A stretch of DNA of 64,000 bases from Synechococcus sp. CCY 9618 (GCF_019038415.1 NZ_JAFKRG010000011.1:54020-118019), one strand, 5' to 3'; positions 18,109-27,875 are shown, numbered from the stretch's first letter. Notes: generated by a model not told the origin, from the sequence alone. A program made the numbers and translations.

Positions 18109-18927
18109 TCACGGGGGCGTGGAGGTGTTCCGGCTCTCGATCAGCATCAGATTGAGCAGCAGCTCCGCATACATCCGCTGCTGGGCATAGGCCCAGCCGC
18201 GCCAGCCATCCAGCAGGCCTCCTTTCCAGAACAGACAGAACAGGAGGGCGGCGAACGGAGCCAGGGGCGTGTGCTTGCGCAGCCGGTCTGCCAGGGACAG
18301 CCGGTCGGAGGGGGTGGAGCGCAGCTTGGCCGCTTCGATCGCCTGGTACCGCCCCTGGGAGGCCAGCCAGCGTTGCAGGGGCTTGCGGTCGTCGTGGAAG
18401 ATCGGCTGGCGCAGGCGTTGAACCGGACCGGACAGAACGATCCGGTGCCCATGACCGTCGTTGCGATAGCGGCCCATGCCGTGGCGATAGAGGCTCACCC
18501 GGGGGGGCATCAGACCGCTGCGCAGGGGCCGGCCGGCGACGCAGTACCGGAAGGGGATGGCGAAACCCGCCACCGCCGCGCTGTCGGGCCCGGCCAGCAC
18601 CGTGCGGATCTCGGCGGCGAGGGTCGGGGGAATGCGGTAGTCGGCATCGAGGCTCAGCACCCACGGTGTGGCGATCTGGTCCAGGCCGAAGTTGCACTGA
18701 TCGGCGAAGCTGTCGAAGGGGCGCTGCAGCACCCGCACCGTCGGATGGCCGGAGAGGATGGCCAGGGTGCCATCACTGCTGCCGCTGTCGATCACCAGAA
18801 TCGATTCCACCCAGCGCAGATGATCGAGCGTGCGGCCGATGTTGGCCTCTTCGTTATGGGTGAGGATCAGAGCCGTCAGCAGGGGACCTGAGCCGGTCGT
18901 CCGCCCGGGCTCGTTGGTCGTGCTCAT
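18109..18927 (-). CDS. GT2-family glycosyltransferase (WaaE-like)
   Basis: A GT-A glycosyltransferase of 272 residues resembling the lipopolysaccharide beta-1,4-glucosyltransferase (WaaE/KdtX) group. It has LTALILTHNEEANIGRTL, VIDSGSSDGT and the DxD-type SLDADYRI, and a basic amphipathic region near the C-terminus that could contact the membrane. The ATG at 18927 is chosen because it overlaps the polymerase stop in an ATGA; the longer open frame is not protein-like. It is the last gene of the coupled run that begins near 36697. Confidence 0.87.
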   Translation of the reverse strand: MSTTNEPGRTTGSGPLLTALILTHNEEANIGRTLDHLRWVESILVIDSGSSDGTLAILSGHPTVRVLQRPFDSFADQCNFGLDQIATPWVLSLDADYRIPPTLAAEIRTVLAGPDSAAVAGFAIPFRYCVAGRPLRSGLMPPRVSLYRHGMGRYRNDGHGHRIVLSGPVQRLRQPIFHDDRKPLQRWLASQGRYQAIEAAKLRSTPSDRLSLADRLRKHTPLAPFAALLFCLFWKGGLLDGWRGWAYAQQRMYAELLLNLMLIESRNTSTPP

Positions 18928-20375
18928 GCCATCGGGCGGGAGCCTTGACCCACCAGGGCCAGGCGTTGCTGCTGCTGCCACTGGGCCCACTGCTCCTGCT
19001 GCTGGGCCAGGAGGGTGGGAATGGCCAGGAAGGAGCCCATGCAGAGGCTCATCACAATCAGCACGAAGGGGTCACCGTAGAGCTGGGCCGCCGAGTAGAA
19101 GGCGGGCACATTGGCCAGCGTGAACGAGACCAGTCCCATCAGAAGGGCGGAGGTGGGCTGGGGAAAGTGCTTGAGCAGGCGGAAGTTGCGCAGCAGGACC
19201 AGGCCAAGCAGCAGCAGGATCACGGCCAGGATGGCCATCCCAGGCACCCCCAGTTCCAGGATCAGGCGGCCGCCGCCCCCCTCGGACACGAAGCCGACGC
19301 TCTGGATGGCATCCCGGGCGGCGTTCTGGACGTTTCCCCCGGTGCTGGCCCCGGCGCCCACACCCATGCCGATGCCGTCGGACACCTGGATTGCCCGCAG
19401 GGTGGCACCGATGCCCTGGGTCTCGACCCGTTCAGCCAGATCCCCCTGGGAGGTGAGGGAGCGGTTGGCGAATTCCTGGAAGTTTTCGCCCAGATTCCCC
19501 GCCAGTACGAAGGCATAGAGGGGGTAGGCGATCCCGGCCACGCCCAGCACGCTTGTGATCACCCGTTCCTTCGAGGCGGGGCTGGCCCGGCGGCTGAACA
19601 GCAGCAGGTAGATGGCGACGAAGGCCAGGATCAGCACCTGGGCCTTGCGGCGACCGGTGAGGATCGTCAGGAAGGCGAAGCTGACCGCCAGCAGCAGCAG
19701 GCCGATCTGGCTCGACGGCTTCTGGCTGGCGATGCCCATCGTGGCGGCGATGCAGGCCGCGGCGGAGAGTTGCCAGGAGGCGATTTCACTGGTGCGCCAG
19801 AACCCTGAAGCACCCTGGGCCTCGAACCCGTACCGGAAGGTGATCACCAGGCCCTGGCCCACTTCCTTCAGGGTGGGGTGATCGACCCCCTGGAAACTGA
19901 GGAACACGCTGATGCCTGTCACCGCCGACCCGATCAGGTAGAGCGCCAGAAGGCGTTTCAGCAACGGCAGATTGCAGCCCACCTGGAAGCCGATCCACAT
20001 GCCGAAAGCCGGCGCCAGGTAGAACGCGGCGCCGATGATGGTCAGGCGGATGTCGGAGAAGCGGGCGAAGCCGTTGATGGCCTGCAGGGCGATCAGGGCG
20101 AAGTAGATCGTGACCCACTCGTCGAAGCGCGGCACGGTCCAGAACATGGCCCTCAGGTTGAAGCGTCCGGTTCGCTCGTAGAGCACCACACCGCAGAGGG
20201 CGAAACCGATCAGCACCAGACCCACAAAGTAGCCGGGCTGCCCCGGGGTGATCTTGCGCAGGGGATCCTGCAGGAAGCCGATCACCAGGGTGACCATCAG
20301 GCCGGTGCCCCAGTCGCCGTCCAGCAGCACGGCGGCCAGGACGCCGAAGAGCACGATCAGCAGCAGGGTGGTCAT
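18924..20375 (-). CDS. O-antigen/exopolysaccharide polymerase-like membrane protein (Wzy/O-antigen ligase family)
   Basis: A 483-residue polytopic protein with roughly ten to twelve hydrophobic segments and a larger extracytoplasmic loop around residues 290-370. It has the look of the O-antigen ligase/Wzy family, which is poorly conserved at sequence level. Its role would be to join lipid-linked repeat units into a polymer at the periplasmic face. It is the only polymerase candidate in the window. Stop and start overlaps with the genes on both sides place it in the glycosyltransferase operon. Polymerase versus ligase cannot be decided from sequence alone. Confidence 0.78.
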   Translation of the reverse strand: MTTLLLIVLFGVLAAVLLDGDWGTGLMVTLVIGFLQDPLRKITPGQPGYFVGLVLIGFALCGVVLYERTGRFNLRAMFWTVPRFDEWVTIYFALIALQAINGFARFSDIRLTIIGAAFYLAPAFGMWIGFQVGCNLPLLKRLLALYLIGSAVTGISVFLSFQGVDHPTLKEVGQGLVITFRYGFEAQGASGFWRTSEIASWQLSAAACIAATMGIASQKPSSQIGLLLLAVSFAFLTILTGRRKAQVLILAFVAIYLLLFSRRASPASKERVITSVLGVAGIAYPLYAFVLAGNLGENFQEFANRSLTSQGDLAERVETQGIGATLRAIQVSDGIGMGVGAGASTGGNVQNAARDAIQSVGFVSEGGGGRLILELGVPGMAILAVILLLLGLVLLRNFRLLKHFPQPTSALLMGLVSFTLANVPAFYSAAQLYGDPFVLIVMSLCMGSFLAIPTLLAQQQEQWAQWQQQQRLALVGQGSRPMA

Positions 20376-21556
20376 CGGCCGGCGGAGGAGGTCAGCACCT
20401 GGCGGTAGGCGTCACGCAACTGAAGGGCGATTGTGCTCCAGGAAAAATCCGTTGCTGCCAGGTTAAGGGCGGCTGCCCGCATTGACAGGGACGGTCCCCC
20501 CAGGGCGGCGGCGAGCGTACCGGCGAGGGTTTCGGGGTTGCTGGCGCTGACGAGCCCCGCTCCGGAGCGGGCGACGTCGGCGGCAACGGCCACCTCGGGG
20601 GAGAGGATCACGGGGGTGCCCGCGGCCAGCGCCTCCACTGCGGCGATGCCGAAGTTCTCGGCCGCGGAGGGCAGCACATACCAGTCGGCCTGCTCCAGGG
20701 CCTGCCATTTCGCCGGTCCCTGGACGAAGCCCAGCCAGCGGCAGCGCCCCTCGATGCCGTTGGTCCGGGTGCGCTGCTGCAGGGCTGCCACGTAGGGGCT
20801 CTCCCCATCGCCGGCGATCGCCAGTTCCCACGACGCCTCGGGGTGCCGCCGTTGCAGCAGGGCGAGGGCGTCGAGCAGGTTCTCGAGCTGCTTTTTCGGG
20901 TGCAGCCGCGACAGGAACAGGAATCGCACCGGCCCGCCCCCGCCCCCGCCCTCTTCGGCAGGCCGCTGACCAGGAGGCTGCGGGCTGCGCACCCCCAGCG
21001 GCAGCACCAGGCTGGGGCTGCGCAGCCCCAGGGCGGCGGCCTCGTCGCGCTCGGCGGGGGTGGTGAAGTGGACGGCGGCCGCCCCCTCCAGGTTGCGCCG
21101 TTCGATCAGCCGCAGCAGCCAGCGTTTGCGGCCCCGACTCTGGGACAGGCTCCAGGGGCTGAGCTGGCCGATGCTGCGCAGCAGGTAGGGGACCCCGGCC
21201 CAGCGGGCCTGGGCCATGGCGCTGGTGGAGGGGTAGGAGAAGAGGGCATGAATGTGGAGCAGCTGGTAGCGGCGCAGGTGCCGGGCGAGCCAGAGACTCA
21301 GGCCGGGGCTGAAGGCGAACTCCCGCAGGGGGGCGATGGGGGGGCTCCAGCGGGGGAAGGCCAGCACCGGCACCCCCTGATGGCGCTGCCAGCGCCCCGT
21401 GATCAGATCAGGGTGCAGGCCCGGGCCGTGGTCATTGGTGGTGAGGATCGCCGCGTCCACCCCCTGATCCCGCAGGGCGCTGACCATGTCGATCACGGCG
21501 CGGCTGGGGCCGCCCCGCAGGGGGCTGATCGAGGGAACCACGTGCAGGACCTTCAT
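20372..21556 (-). CDS. GT4-family glycosyltransferase
   Basis: A GT-B glycosyltransferase of 394 residues. The N-terminus, MKVLHVVPSISPLRGGPSRA, is typical of group 1 enzymes with the GGP acceptor loop. The C-terminal domain has FLFLSRLHPKKQLENLLDAL and the donor-binding element SAAENFGIAAVEALAAGTP. Coupled by 4-bp overlaps to the polymerase gene downstream and a second GT4 gene upstream. The sugar specificity cannot be read from the sequence. Confidence 0.92.
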   Translation of the reverse strand: MKVLHVVPSISPLRGGPSRAVIDMVSALRDQGVDAAILTTNDHGPGLHPDLITGRWQRHQGVPVLAFPRWSPPIAPLREFAFSPGLSLWLARHLRRYQLLHIHALFSYPSTSAMAQARWAGVPYLLRSIGQLSPWSLSQSRGRKRWLLRLIERRNLEGAAAVHFTTPAERDEAAALGLRSPSLVLPLGVRSPQPPGQRPAEEGGGGGGPVRFLFLSRLHPKKQLENLLDALALLQRRHPEASWELAIAGDGESPYVAALQQRTRTNGIEGRCRWLGFVQGPAKWQALEQADWYVLPSAAENFGIAAVEALAAGTPVILSPEVAVAADVARSGAGLVSASNPETLAGTLAAALGGPSLSMRAAALNLAATDFSWSTIALQLRDAYRQVLTSSAGR

Positions 21557-22842
21557 GTCCGGGAAGGTGGAACGGGCTCCTGCCCCTCCCTCCGGGCCAG
21601 GAACCGATCGAAGGCCGACCCCCAGGCCCTGGCCACGGTGGGCGCGGCATAGGCGGCGATGGCCTCCCGGTTGTCGCCATGGCGCAGCCGGTGCTGGCCC
21701 CCATCGAGCTGCAGGGCCTCAATGGCGGCGAAGATCGCCTCGCTGTCCTCGATGTCGCAGTAGATCCCCTTCTGCAAGGTGGCCAGGAGCTTCTCCAGGG
21801 GGTTGCCTGCCGGCCCGGCCGCTAGCACCGGTGTGGCGTGGGGGAGGTACTCGAAGAACTTCGACGGCAGGTTGTCGGTGTGGCGCGGACCAATCAGAAC
21901 GAGCAGGGCGTCGGCGCGTTCGGCCAGGGCATGGGAGTCAGCGTTGCTGACGGCCGGGTGGATGCCCACGCAGCGCCGCAGGCTGGGGTCGGCCTCGATC
22001 CGGTTTCGGGCTTCGGGGTAGACGTAGCCGTAGAGATCGATCCGCAGCGGACCCCGACCCTCCCGCTGCCAGCGCTGCACCGCATCCAGCAGTGGACCGA
22101 GCGGACGCCAGGGTCCCAGGTTGCCGGGGTGGAACAGGGTCAGGGTCCCGCCTTCAGCCCGCGCCGCCGGGGGGCTGAAGGCGGGGTCGAAGCAGTCCGG
22201 CAGGAAGGTGGCGGGAGTGCTCCCGAGCAGTCCCTGCTCCCGGTAGCGCCGCAGGGTGAGCGGTGAGGCGAAGACCACCCCTGCGGCGGACTCCAGCAGG
22301 GCCCGTTGCCGCTCGGGATCGGCGGGGTGGAAGGCCCCTTTCTCCCGGTGGCCGAAGGGATCGTCGTAGATGGCGATCCAGGGTTTGTCGAGCCGCCCGG
22401 CCAGCCGTCGTGCCGTCTCCAGCACCCTGAAGTCCGGACAGATCCCCGCCACCACATCGAAAGGGATCGTCGCCTCCGTGGCCAGGGCCTTCGCTTCGAT
22501 CCCCTCCAGCACACGGGCCTCACCATCGTGGTGCAGCCGCCGCTCCAGCCACCGGTGCACCAGCTGGCGAAGGCTGTACCAGAGGTGCGGCGGAGAGCCC
22601 CGCCGGTGGCGGTTCTTCCGGATCGCGCAGACGCGGGAGAGGGAAACCTGCCGGCTGTAGTGGCAGTAGCGGCCATGCTCCGGCGAAGGCTCCGGGATCA
22701 GGGCGTCCAGCATGGGATCGGGGCCCACGACGTGGAATTCCCAGTCCGCTGCCCCCAGGTGGGGCAGCAGCTTGCCGTAGCGGCGGGCCTGGACACCGCC
22801 GCTGCCGGGGGGTTGCAGGGAAAGGATCAGGGCGCGGCGCAT
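21553..22842 (-). CDS. GT4-like glycosyltransferase
   Basis: A 429-residue GT-B protein. It begins RALILSLQPPGSGGVQARRY and has a C-terminal donor domain with LTLFHPGNLGPWRPLGPLLD and the segment LPSKFFEYLPHATPVLAAGP, the PSK-x-x-EY variant seen in many O-antigen GT4 enzymes. One base separates its ATG from the stop of the bifunctional glycosyltransferase gene, and its stop overlaps the next start. Acceptor and donor unknown. Confidence 0.88.
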   Translation of the reverse strand: MRRALILSLQPPGSGGVQARRYGKLLPHLGAADWEFHVVGPDPMLDALIPEPSPEHGRYCHYSRQVSLSRVCAIRKNRHRRGSPPHLWYSLRQLVHRWLERRLHHDGEARVLEGIEAKALATEATIPFDVVAGICPDFRVLETARRLAGRLDKPWIAIYDDPFGHREKGAFHPADPERQRALLESAAGVVFASPLTLRRYREQGLLGSTPATFLPDCFDPAFSPPAARAEGGTLTLFHPGNLGPWRPLGPLLDAVQRWQREGRGPLRIDLYGYVYPEARNRIEADPSLRRCVGIHPAVSNADSHALAERADALLVLIGPRHTDNLPSKFFEYLPHATPVLAAGPAGNPLEKLLATLQKGIYCDIEDSEAIFAAIEALQLDGGQHRLRHGDNREAIAAYAAPTVARAWGSAFDRFLARREGQEPVPPSRT

Positions 22843-22843
22843 G

Positions 22844-24907
22844 TCAGCGGGGCCTCAGCAGGGCCAGCCCCGCCAGGATGCCGGCGGCGGCGTTCTGTAC
22901 CCCGAAGTGCTCGTTGACCCGCGCCCGGGCGGCGGCCCCCATCCGGGCGGCGGCGATGGGATCGGCTGCCATCCGCCCCATGGCCGCGGCCAGTGCCGCT
23001 GGCTGGCCGAATGGGGTCACCAGACCTGTGCAATTGTTCAGCACCAGATCCTCGGCGCAGCCCACCAGGTCGCTGACGATCGCCGGCAGCCCGCAGGCCA
23101 TGGCCTCATTCACCACCAGACCCCAGGTCTCACCGTGGTCCGAGGGGAGCACGAGGGTGTCGGACGCCGCGTAGGCCGAGGGCATCTCGGACTGGTTGAG
23201 GAAACCGGCGAAACTCACCGGCAGGCCGTGCCGCTTCGCCATGGCCCTGCAGTCCTCCTCTAGCGGCCCGGTGCCCACCAGCAGCAGATGCACCGCCGGG
23301 GTCCGTTGTTGGGCCAGGAGCATTCGCAAAGCCTCGAGTAGATCGAGCGGCCGCTTCTTGGGCTGGAGCTTGCCGGCGAAAAGAAAGCAGAAGGCCTCCG
23401 GTGTGATCCCCCAGCGGGTGCGCAGCTCGTGGCGCCGCCGGCGCAGGGAGTCGGAGTGATCGCCGAAATAGGCGTTGTCCACGAAATGGGGCGAGAGCAC
23501 CAGGCGTTCCTGAGGCACGCCGTACTGGCGGTACCAGCGGCCATTGGCTGAACCCACGGGAAGGCCCACCGAGACCCCCCGGAACAGGAACCAGTAGGCA
23601 AGGGACAGGGGCCAGGGTCTGGGACGGAAGGCATTGGAATCCATCCGCAGCAGCACCGGCAGGCCCTGGAGGCGCGCCGCGAGGAAGAGCTGCACCATGC
23701 CGAGGAAGTGCCAGCCGGTCAGCAGCAGGGCATCGGGCCGCTGCCGGCCGGGCCCGAAACCAAGCTCTGCCAGGGGTCGCGCCAGCCGCACACCCCGATA
23801 GCCGGCGTTGATGCCTTGGCCTCGCCCGCTGGCGGCTTCGTGCCACTGGTAGCCATCCAGCAGCGGCACGTCCCAGCGGAAGGTGACGCCGAATCCCAGC
23901 CCCTGGGTCTCCGCGTCCGGCAGGGTGAGGTAGAGCACCTCGCTGCTCACCCCGGAGGCGGCGGCGAGGGCCTGGAACAGTGGTGTCTGGTACTGGATCG
24001 GATGGCTCCCCGCGATCAGCAGCCGAGGTTGTCGGGTGGGCAGCAGGGCCGGTCCTCTTGCCTGAAGGCGCAGAGCCCAGAGCAGGCCGAGGCTTTCGGC
24101 CAGCAGGGTGGGGGGAATCCACCAGGGGTGGCGCAGATGGTGGCGGCTGCGCACTGACGCCAGCCAGCCACGGAGGCACTCCGCCAAGGCCACAGGCAGG
24201 GGCCGGGTGCGCAGCTGGAAGTAGTAGCGCCCCACGGCGTGGTCGGGTTTCACCGTGGTGAGGTGCTTGCCGTAGCTGCGGGTGCCGCCCCGCTCGGCCC
24301 TGAGATGGTGGATCAGGGCCTCGGGGACGTACTGGATCGGATGGCCGGCCTGGCGCCAGCGGTGGGCGAATTCGGCCTCGAACCGGTAGGCCACCTTGAC
24401 GAAGTTCTGGTCGAAGCCTCCCAGCGCCAGGGCCTGCTTTCGGGGGATGGCCACGTTGCCCCCCATGAAGGCCTCCACGGGCTGGGATCTGAGGCTGTTG
24501 AACAGGAAAGGACCGTCCTCCGGATCGCTGCGGCCGTTGTGCCATGGCTGGAGCACCCGGCCCGCGAGCATGGCCCGGTCGTCCTCCGCGCCCGCCCTCC
24601 GGTGGGCTGTGAGCAGTTGAGGGTCGGGGAGGATGTCGTCGTCAAGGAACAGCACCCGGTCGCCCTGGGCTTCGAGCAGGGCCCGGTTCATGGCCCCGGT
24701 GATCGAAGGGACCGGCAGCCGCAGCCAGCGGATCCGGCCCTCCTCCTGCCAGGCCGCCAGCTGCGCTTCACAGTCCGGATCATGGTGGGGGGTCTGGTCG
24801 ACCACCAGCAATTCGAAGGGCGGCGGGTCGAGGCCCAGCAGGGCGGTGACGCTGTCGACCAGCACCTGATCGCGGCCGTAGGTGGGAATGGCGACGCTGA
24901 GGGTCAT
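22844..24907 (-). CDS. Bifunctional glycosyltransferase, GT2 fused to GT4
   Basis: A 687-residue fusion. Residues 1 to about 290 are a GT2 domain: SVAIPTYGRDQVLVDSV at the start, VVDQTPHH, and the DxD-like VLFLDDDILPDP near 86-97. From about residue 295 a complete GT4 domain follows. It starts RLLIAGSHPIQYQTPLF and has FCFLFAGKLQPKKRPLDLL and the donor element SDHGETWGLVVNEAMACGLP. The linker reads through without a break, so it looks like a true fusion rather than two genes. It could add two successive sugars. Overlaps with its neighbours are ATGA-like. Confidence 0.9.
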   Translation of the reverse strand: MTLSVAIPTYGRDQVLVDSVTALLGLDPPPFELLVVDQTPHHDPDCEAQLAAWQEEGRIRWLRLPVPSITGAMNRALLEAQGDRVLFLDDDILPDPQLLTAHRRAGAEDDRAMLAGRVLQPWHNGRSDPEDGPFLFNSLRSQPVEAFMGGNVAIPRKQALALGGFDQNFVKVAYRFEAEFAHRWRQAGHPIQYVPEALIHHLRAERGGTRSYGKHLTTVKPDHAVGRYYFQLRTRPLPVALAECLRGWLASVRSRHHLRHPWWIPPTLLAESLGLLWALRLQARGPALLPTRQPRLLIAGSHPIQYQTPLFQALAAASGVSSEVLYLTLPDAETQGLGFGVTFRWDVPLLDGYQWHEAASGRGQGINAGYRGVRLARPLAELGFGPGRQRPDALLLTGWHFLGMVQLFLAARLQGLPVLLRMDSNAFRPRPWPLSLAYWFLFRGVSVGLPVGSANGRWYRQYGVPQERLVLSPHFVDNAYFGDHSDSLRRRRHELRTRWGITPEAFCFLFAGKLQPKKRPLDLLEALRMLLAQQRTPAVHLLLVGTGPLEEDCRAMAKRHGLPVSFAGFLNQSEMPSAYAASDTLVLPSDHGETWGLVVNEAMACGLPAIVSDLVGCAEDLVLNNCTGLVTPFGQPAALAAAMGRMAADPIAAARMGAAARARVNEHFGVQNAAAGILAGLALLRPR

Positions 24908-25851
24908 GGCAGGGTCGCCAGCTTCAGCCGGGCCTTGAGGTGCAGGGGGTTGAGTGCAAGGGTCCGCCGCAGGTAGAGGCGCGCCACCTCGGGATGGGCG
25001 TTCGCCAGACAGGCGCCGATGAAGTAGGCCCCATCGGCCTGACGGCGGGGGGCGGCGCGGCCGGAGCGACCGCCTCGGCAGCGTTCCGCAAGGGCTTCGG
25101 CCTGCTTCAGCCAGGGGGCTTCGTCCCGGCTCTCTCGCCGGGCCCGGGTGGCCGCCACGATCAGGCCATAGAAGGCCTCCTGCTCCGGGCGGTGGGAGCC
25201 GCTGATCGAACCGGGGGACAGGGTGGCCTCGTAGAGCACCTCGGGAACCACCAGATGGGCACCGTGCTCCACCATGCGACTCCAGAGGTCGATGTCCTGG
25301 GCGAAGTAGAACATCGGCCGGTAGCCGCCGGCTTGCTCGTAGGTGCTGCGTCGCAGCATCACCGAACCGTGGCAGCCGGGGCCGGTGAGGCCATCGGCCA
25401 GGGCCGCGGCCTCCGGCGCGTTGACCCGCACGGTGGCGCCTTCGGGCACCACCAGGCGCACGTGGCTGGAGCAGAGGCTGGCCTCGGGGTGCTCCTCCAG
25501 GCAGCGGAGCTGGCGCTGCAGCCGGTCCGGCAGGGAGACGTCGCCCGCATCCTGGCGGGCGATGAACTGGCCCCGGGCCGCCTGGCAGCCTTCGATCAGG
25601 GCGCGTGTGAGCCCCCGGCCCTGACGCTCGAGCACCCGCAGCCGCGGGTCGGCGGCGGCGCGCGCCGCCAGGATCGCGCTCGTCCCGTCGGTCGACCCGT
25701 CATTGACCACCACGATCTCCAGGGCCACCCCCTCCTGACCCATGAGGGAATCGAGGGTGGCCGCCAGGCTGTCCGCGCCGTTGCGCACCCCCATCACCAC
25801 CGACACCGTCGGGGCCGGGCCGGGTTCGTGCTCCACAGGCTCCAGGGTCAC
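24904..25851 (-). CDS. GT2-family glycosyltransferase
   Basis: A 315-residue GT-A enzyme. It has VSVVMGVRNGADSLAATLDS, VVNDGSTDGTSAIL, and the metal-site region RQDAGDVSLPDRLQRQL, matching the small GT2 enzymes of O-antigen loci. The GTG at 25851 is chosen because it gives a GTGA overlap with the stop of the double GT2 gene, while the longer frame to 26061 is out-of-frame sequence of that gene. Coupled in turn to the GT2-GT4 fusion. Confidence 0.88.
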   Translation of the reverse strand: MTLEPVEHEPGPAPTVSVVMGVRNGADSLAATLDSLMGQEGVALEIVVVNDGSTDGTSAILAARAAADPRLRVLERQGRGLTRALIEGCQAARGQFIARQDAGDVSLPDRLQRQLRCLEEHPEASLCSSHVRLVVPEGATVRVNAPEAAALADGLTGPGCHGSVMLRRSTYEQAGGYRPMFYFAQDIDLWSRMVEHGAHLVVPEVLYEATLSPGSISGSHRPEQEAFYGLIVAATRARRESRDEAPWLKQAEALAERCRGGRSGRAAPRRQADGAYFIGACLANAHPEVARLYLRRTLALNPLHLKARLKLATLP

Positions 25852-27875
25852 TTCAGGCCATGTTCCCCCCTGGGGCGGCGTTCCGGCCGCAGCCGTGTCC
25901 GGAACGCCATGGTCAGCCGGGCGGCCCGGCCCCAGCCGAGGCTGACGGCCAGCAGGCCATAGAGGAGAAATTCCAGTCGCCGCGGCAGTTGGCCCGAGCC
26001 CGTGCGCCGGGCCAGCCGGAACAGCTGCCGGGAGGCCTGCTCCGCTCCGGCCGCACCGCACTGGCGGCTGAGCAGGAAGGCGGAGCGGGCGAAGCGGGCC
26101 ATTTCCGGACCGTGGCGGTCGACGCCGGCGGCCAGGGCGCTGTCCAGCAGGGAGGCCTGCGCCCGGGCCCGGTCGGCCAGCTTGCGGGGGTCCAGGTGGC
26201 CCCGATCACTGAGATGGTCCTCGTCCATGTGGATGCGGCGCACGGAGACCTCCCCCGGCACCCACACCAGGGGAGCCCCGGTGGCGCCGGCCCTGCCGTC
26301 GTATTCCCAGTCCTCCTCGTTGACCCAGGGCTGCCAGGGGCCGATGCGGTCCAGCAGGTCGCGGCGGTAGAGCGGAGAGCTGGTGGTCCACCAGCGCTCC
26401 AGCAGCAGCCTGGGGAACAGCCGCTCCAGCCGGGTGCCGGTGGCGCGCATCGGACCCCGGCGCTGCACGGGCCGCCGCGAATGGTCCTCCTCCAGGCTGG
26501 GGCCGTAGGCGATCCGGGCCTCGGGGTCACGGAGCAGGGCCCCCACCTGGGCGCGGAACTTACCGCTCAGCAGCAGGTCGTCGCTGTCGAGGAACTGGAT
26601 GAATTCACCGCGGCAGTGCTCCAGTCCGGCCTGGCGGGCGGCGCCGGGGCCGCCGTTGGGCTGGTGCAGCACCCGGATCGTCCCGGGATGGCTGGCGGCC
26701 AGCCCGTCGGCCACCGCTCCGGTGTCGTCGCTGGAGCCGTCGTCGACGATCACGATCTCGATCGGCCGGTGATCCTGAGCCAGCACACTGTCCACCGCCT
26801 CTCGCAGCAGGGCGGAGCGGTTGTGCACCGGGATGATCGTGCTCACCAGGCCGGCCACGGGCGCCGGGCGCAGGGCGGCGATGCGCTCCAGGGCGGGCCG
26901 CTGCATCACGGCCCGGGCCCGCTCCAGGTTGGGGTTGTCGCGGCGGTGCTTGAGGGGCTGGCCCCGGTGCCAGAGGTGCACGATCGGTTCATACCCCCAG
27001 ATCCAGGCGGGCCGGGTGAGGCAGCGGTCCCAGAACTCGTTGTCCTCGCCTCCCCAGCCCACGAAACCCTCGTCCATGCCGCCGATGGCGGCGTAGGCGG
27101 CGGCGGTGATCGCCATCGATCCGCCGGCCTCCAGGTTCTGGACGATCGCCTCCGCCGGCCGGGCCCCGTAGTCCTGGGAACCGGCCAGGACCCGCTCGCT
27201 GTGGGCTTCATCCAGATAGAAGACGAAGCGCTTCGGGTTCACCACCGCATAGCCGCGGCCGATCCGATCGAGGAGCCGGCGGCTGTAGCCGGCCGGCACG
27301 AGCATGTCGTTGTCGTGCAGCAGCAGCACGGGCGCCCGGGCTTCCCTGGCTCCGAGATTGAAGCTGTGGGAGCGGTTGTAGGGGGCCTCAGGGTCGGCCA
27401 GGGGGCCATGCACGTGGCGCACCCAGGGGGGCAGTCGGCTGGCGATGCGGGGCTCGCTGTCCTGCTCGATCACCAGACATTCCAGGCGCACGTCCTCCTG
27501 GGCGGCGAGGGATTCCAGGGTGGCCAGCAGCAGGGGCAGCCGTTCGCTGCCCCGGTGACCGATCAGCACGCTCAGGTCCGGCGGTCCCTCCTCCCACAGG
27601 GGCGTGCGCCGTCGCCGGATCGGCGCCTCCTCCAGGCAGCGCTCCAGCAGGCGTCTCCCCAACCGGGGCGCGACCCCGGGGGCATGCAGCCGGGAGGTGT
27701 AGCGCCACAGACAGGCCTGCCCGCGGCCATCAGGGGCGGTCTCCAGCCGCTCATTCCGGTTGGCGATCCGCAGATGGGCCGGCGCGCCGGCGCGCAGCAG
27801 GTGCTCGTAGCGGAGGCGCTCCTTCAGCCACACCCCCAGTCGCTCCTTCCTGGACGGTCCCGCTGCTTCAGCCAT
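25848..27875 (-). CDS. Double glycosyltransferase: galactosyltransferase-type domain plus GT2 domain
   Basis: A 675-residue protein with two GT-A domains. The first (about 99-310) runs LSVLIGHRGSERLPLLL, HDND (187-190) and GWGGEDNEFWDR (273-284), the last being the signature of the galactosyltransferase C-terminal (GT7C-like) domain. The second (from about 344) is canonical GT2: STIIPVHNRSALLREAVDS, IVDDGSSDDT, IQFLDSDDLL. The ATG at 27875 is inferred because protein-like sequence begins there (MAEAAGPSRKERL) and overlaps by 8 bp the shifted-frame stop of the upstream GT4 gene. Without that shift the frame is continuous with the upstream gene, giving one giant open frame from 29192. Confidence 0.85.
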   Translation of the reverse strand: MAEAAGPSRKERLGVWLKERLRYEHLLRAGAPAHLRIANRNERLETAPDGRGQACLWRYTSRLHAPGVAPRLGRRLLERCLEEAPIRRRRTPLWEEGPPDLSVLIGHRGSERLPLLLATLESLAAQEDVRLECLVIEQDSEPRIASRLPPWVRHVHGPLADPEAPYNRSHSFNLGAREARAPVLLLHDNDMLVPAGYSRRLLDRIGRGYAVVNPKRFVFYLDEAHSERVLAGSQDYGARPAEAIVQNLEAGGSMAITAAAYAAIGGMDEGFVGWGGEDNEFWDRCLTRPAWIWGYEPIVHLWHRGQPLKHRRDNPNLERARAVMQRPALERIAALRPAPVAGLVSTIIPVHNRSALLREAVDSVLAQDHRPIEIVIVDDGSSDDTGAVADGLAASHPGTIRVLHQPNGGPGAARQAGLEHCRGEFIQFLDSDDLLLSGKFRAQVGALLRDPEARIAYGPSLEEDHSRRPVQRRGPMRATGTRLERLFPRLLLERWWTTSSPLYRRDLLDRIGPWQPWVNEEDWEYDGRAGATGAPLVWVPGEVSVRRIHMDEDHLSDRGHLDPRKLADRARAQASLLDSALAAGVDRHGPEMARFARSAFLLSRQCGAAGAEQASRQLFRLARRTGSGQLPRRLEFLLYGLLAVSLGWGRAARLTMAFRTRLRPERRPRGEHGLK

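Noticed and set aside
16933..18891. 652-codon plus-strand frame opposite the SDR and GT2 genes
   Set aside because: It crosses the boundary of two well-supported minus-strand genes and an intergenic gap, and has no recognisable domain.
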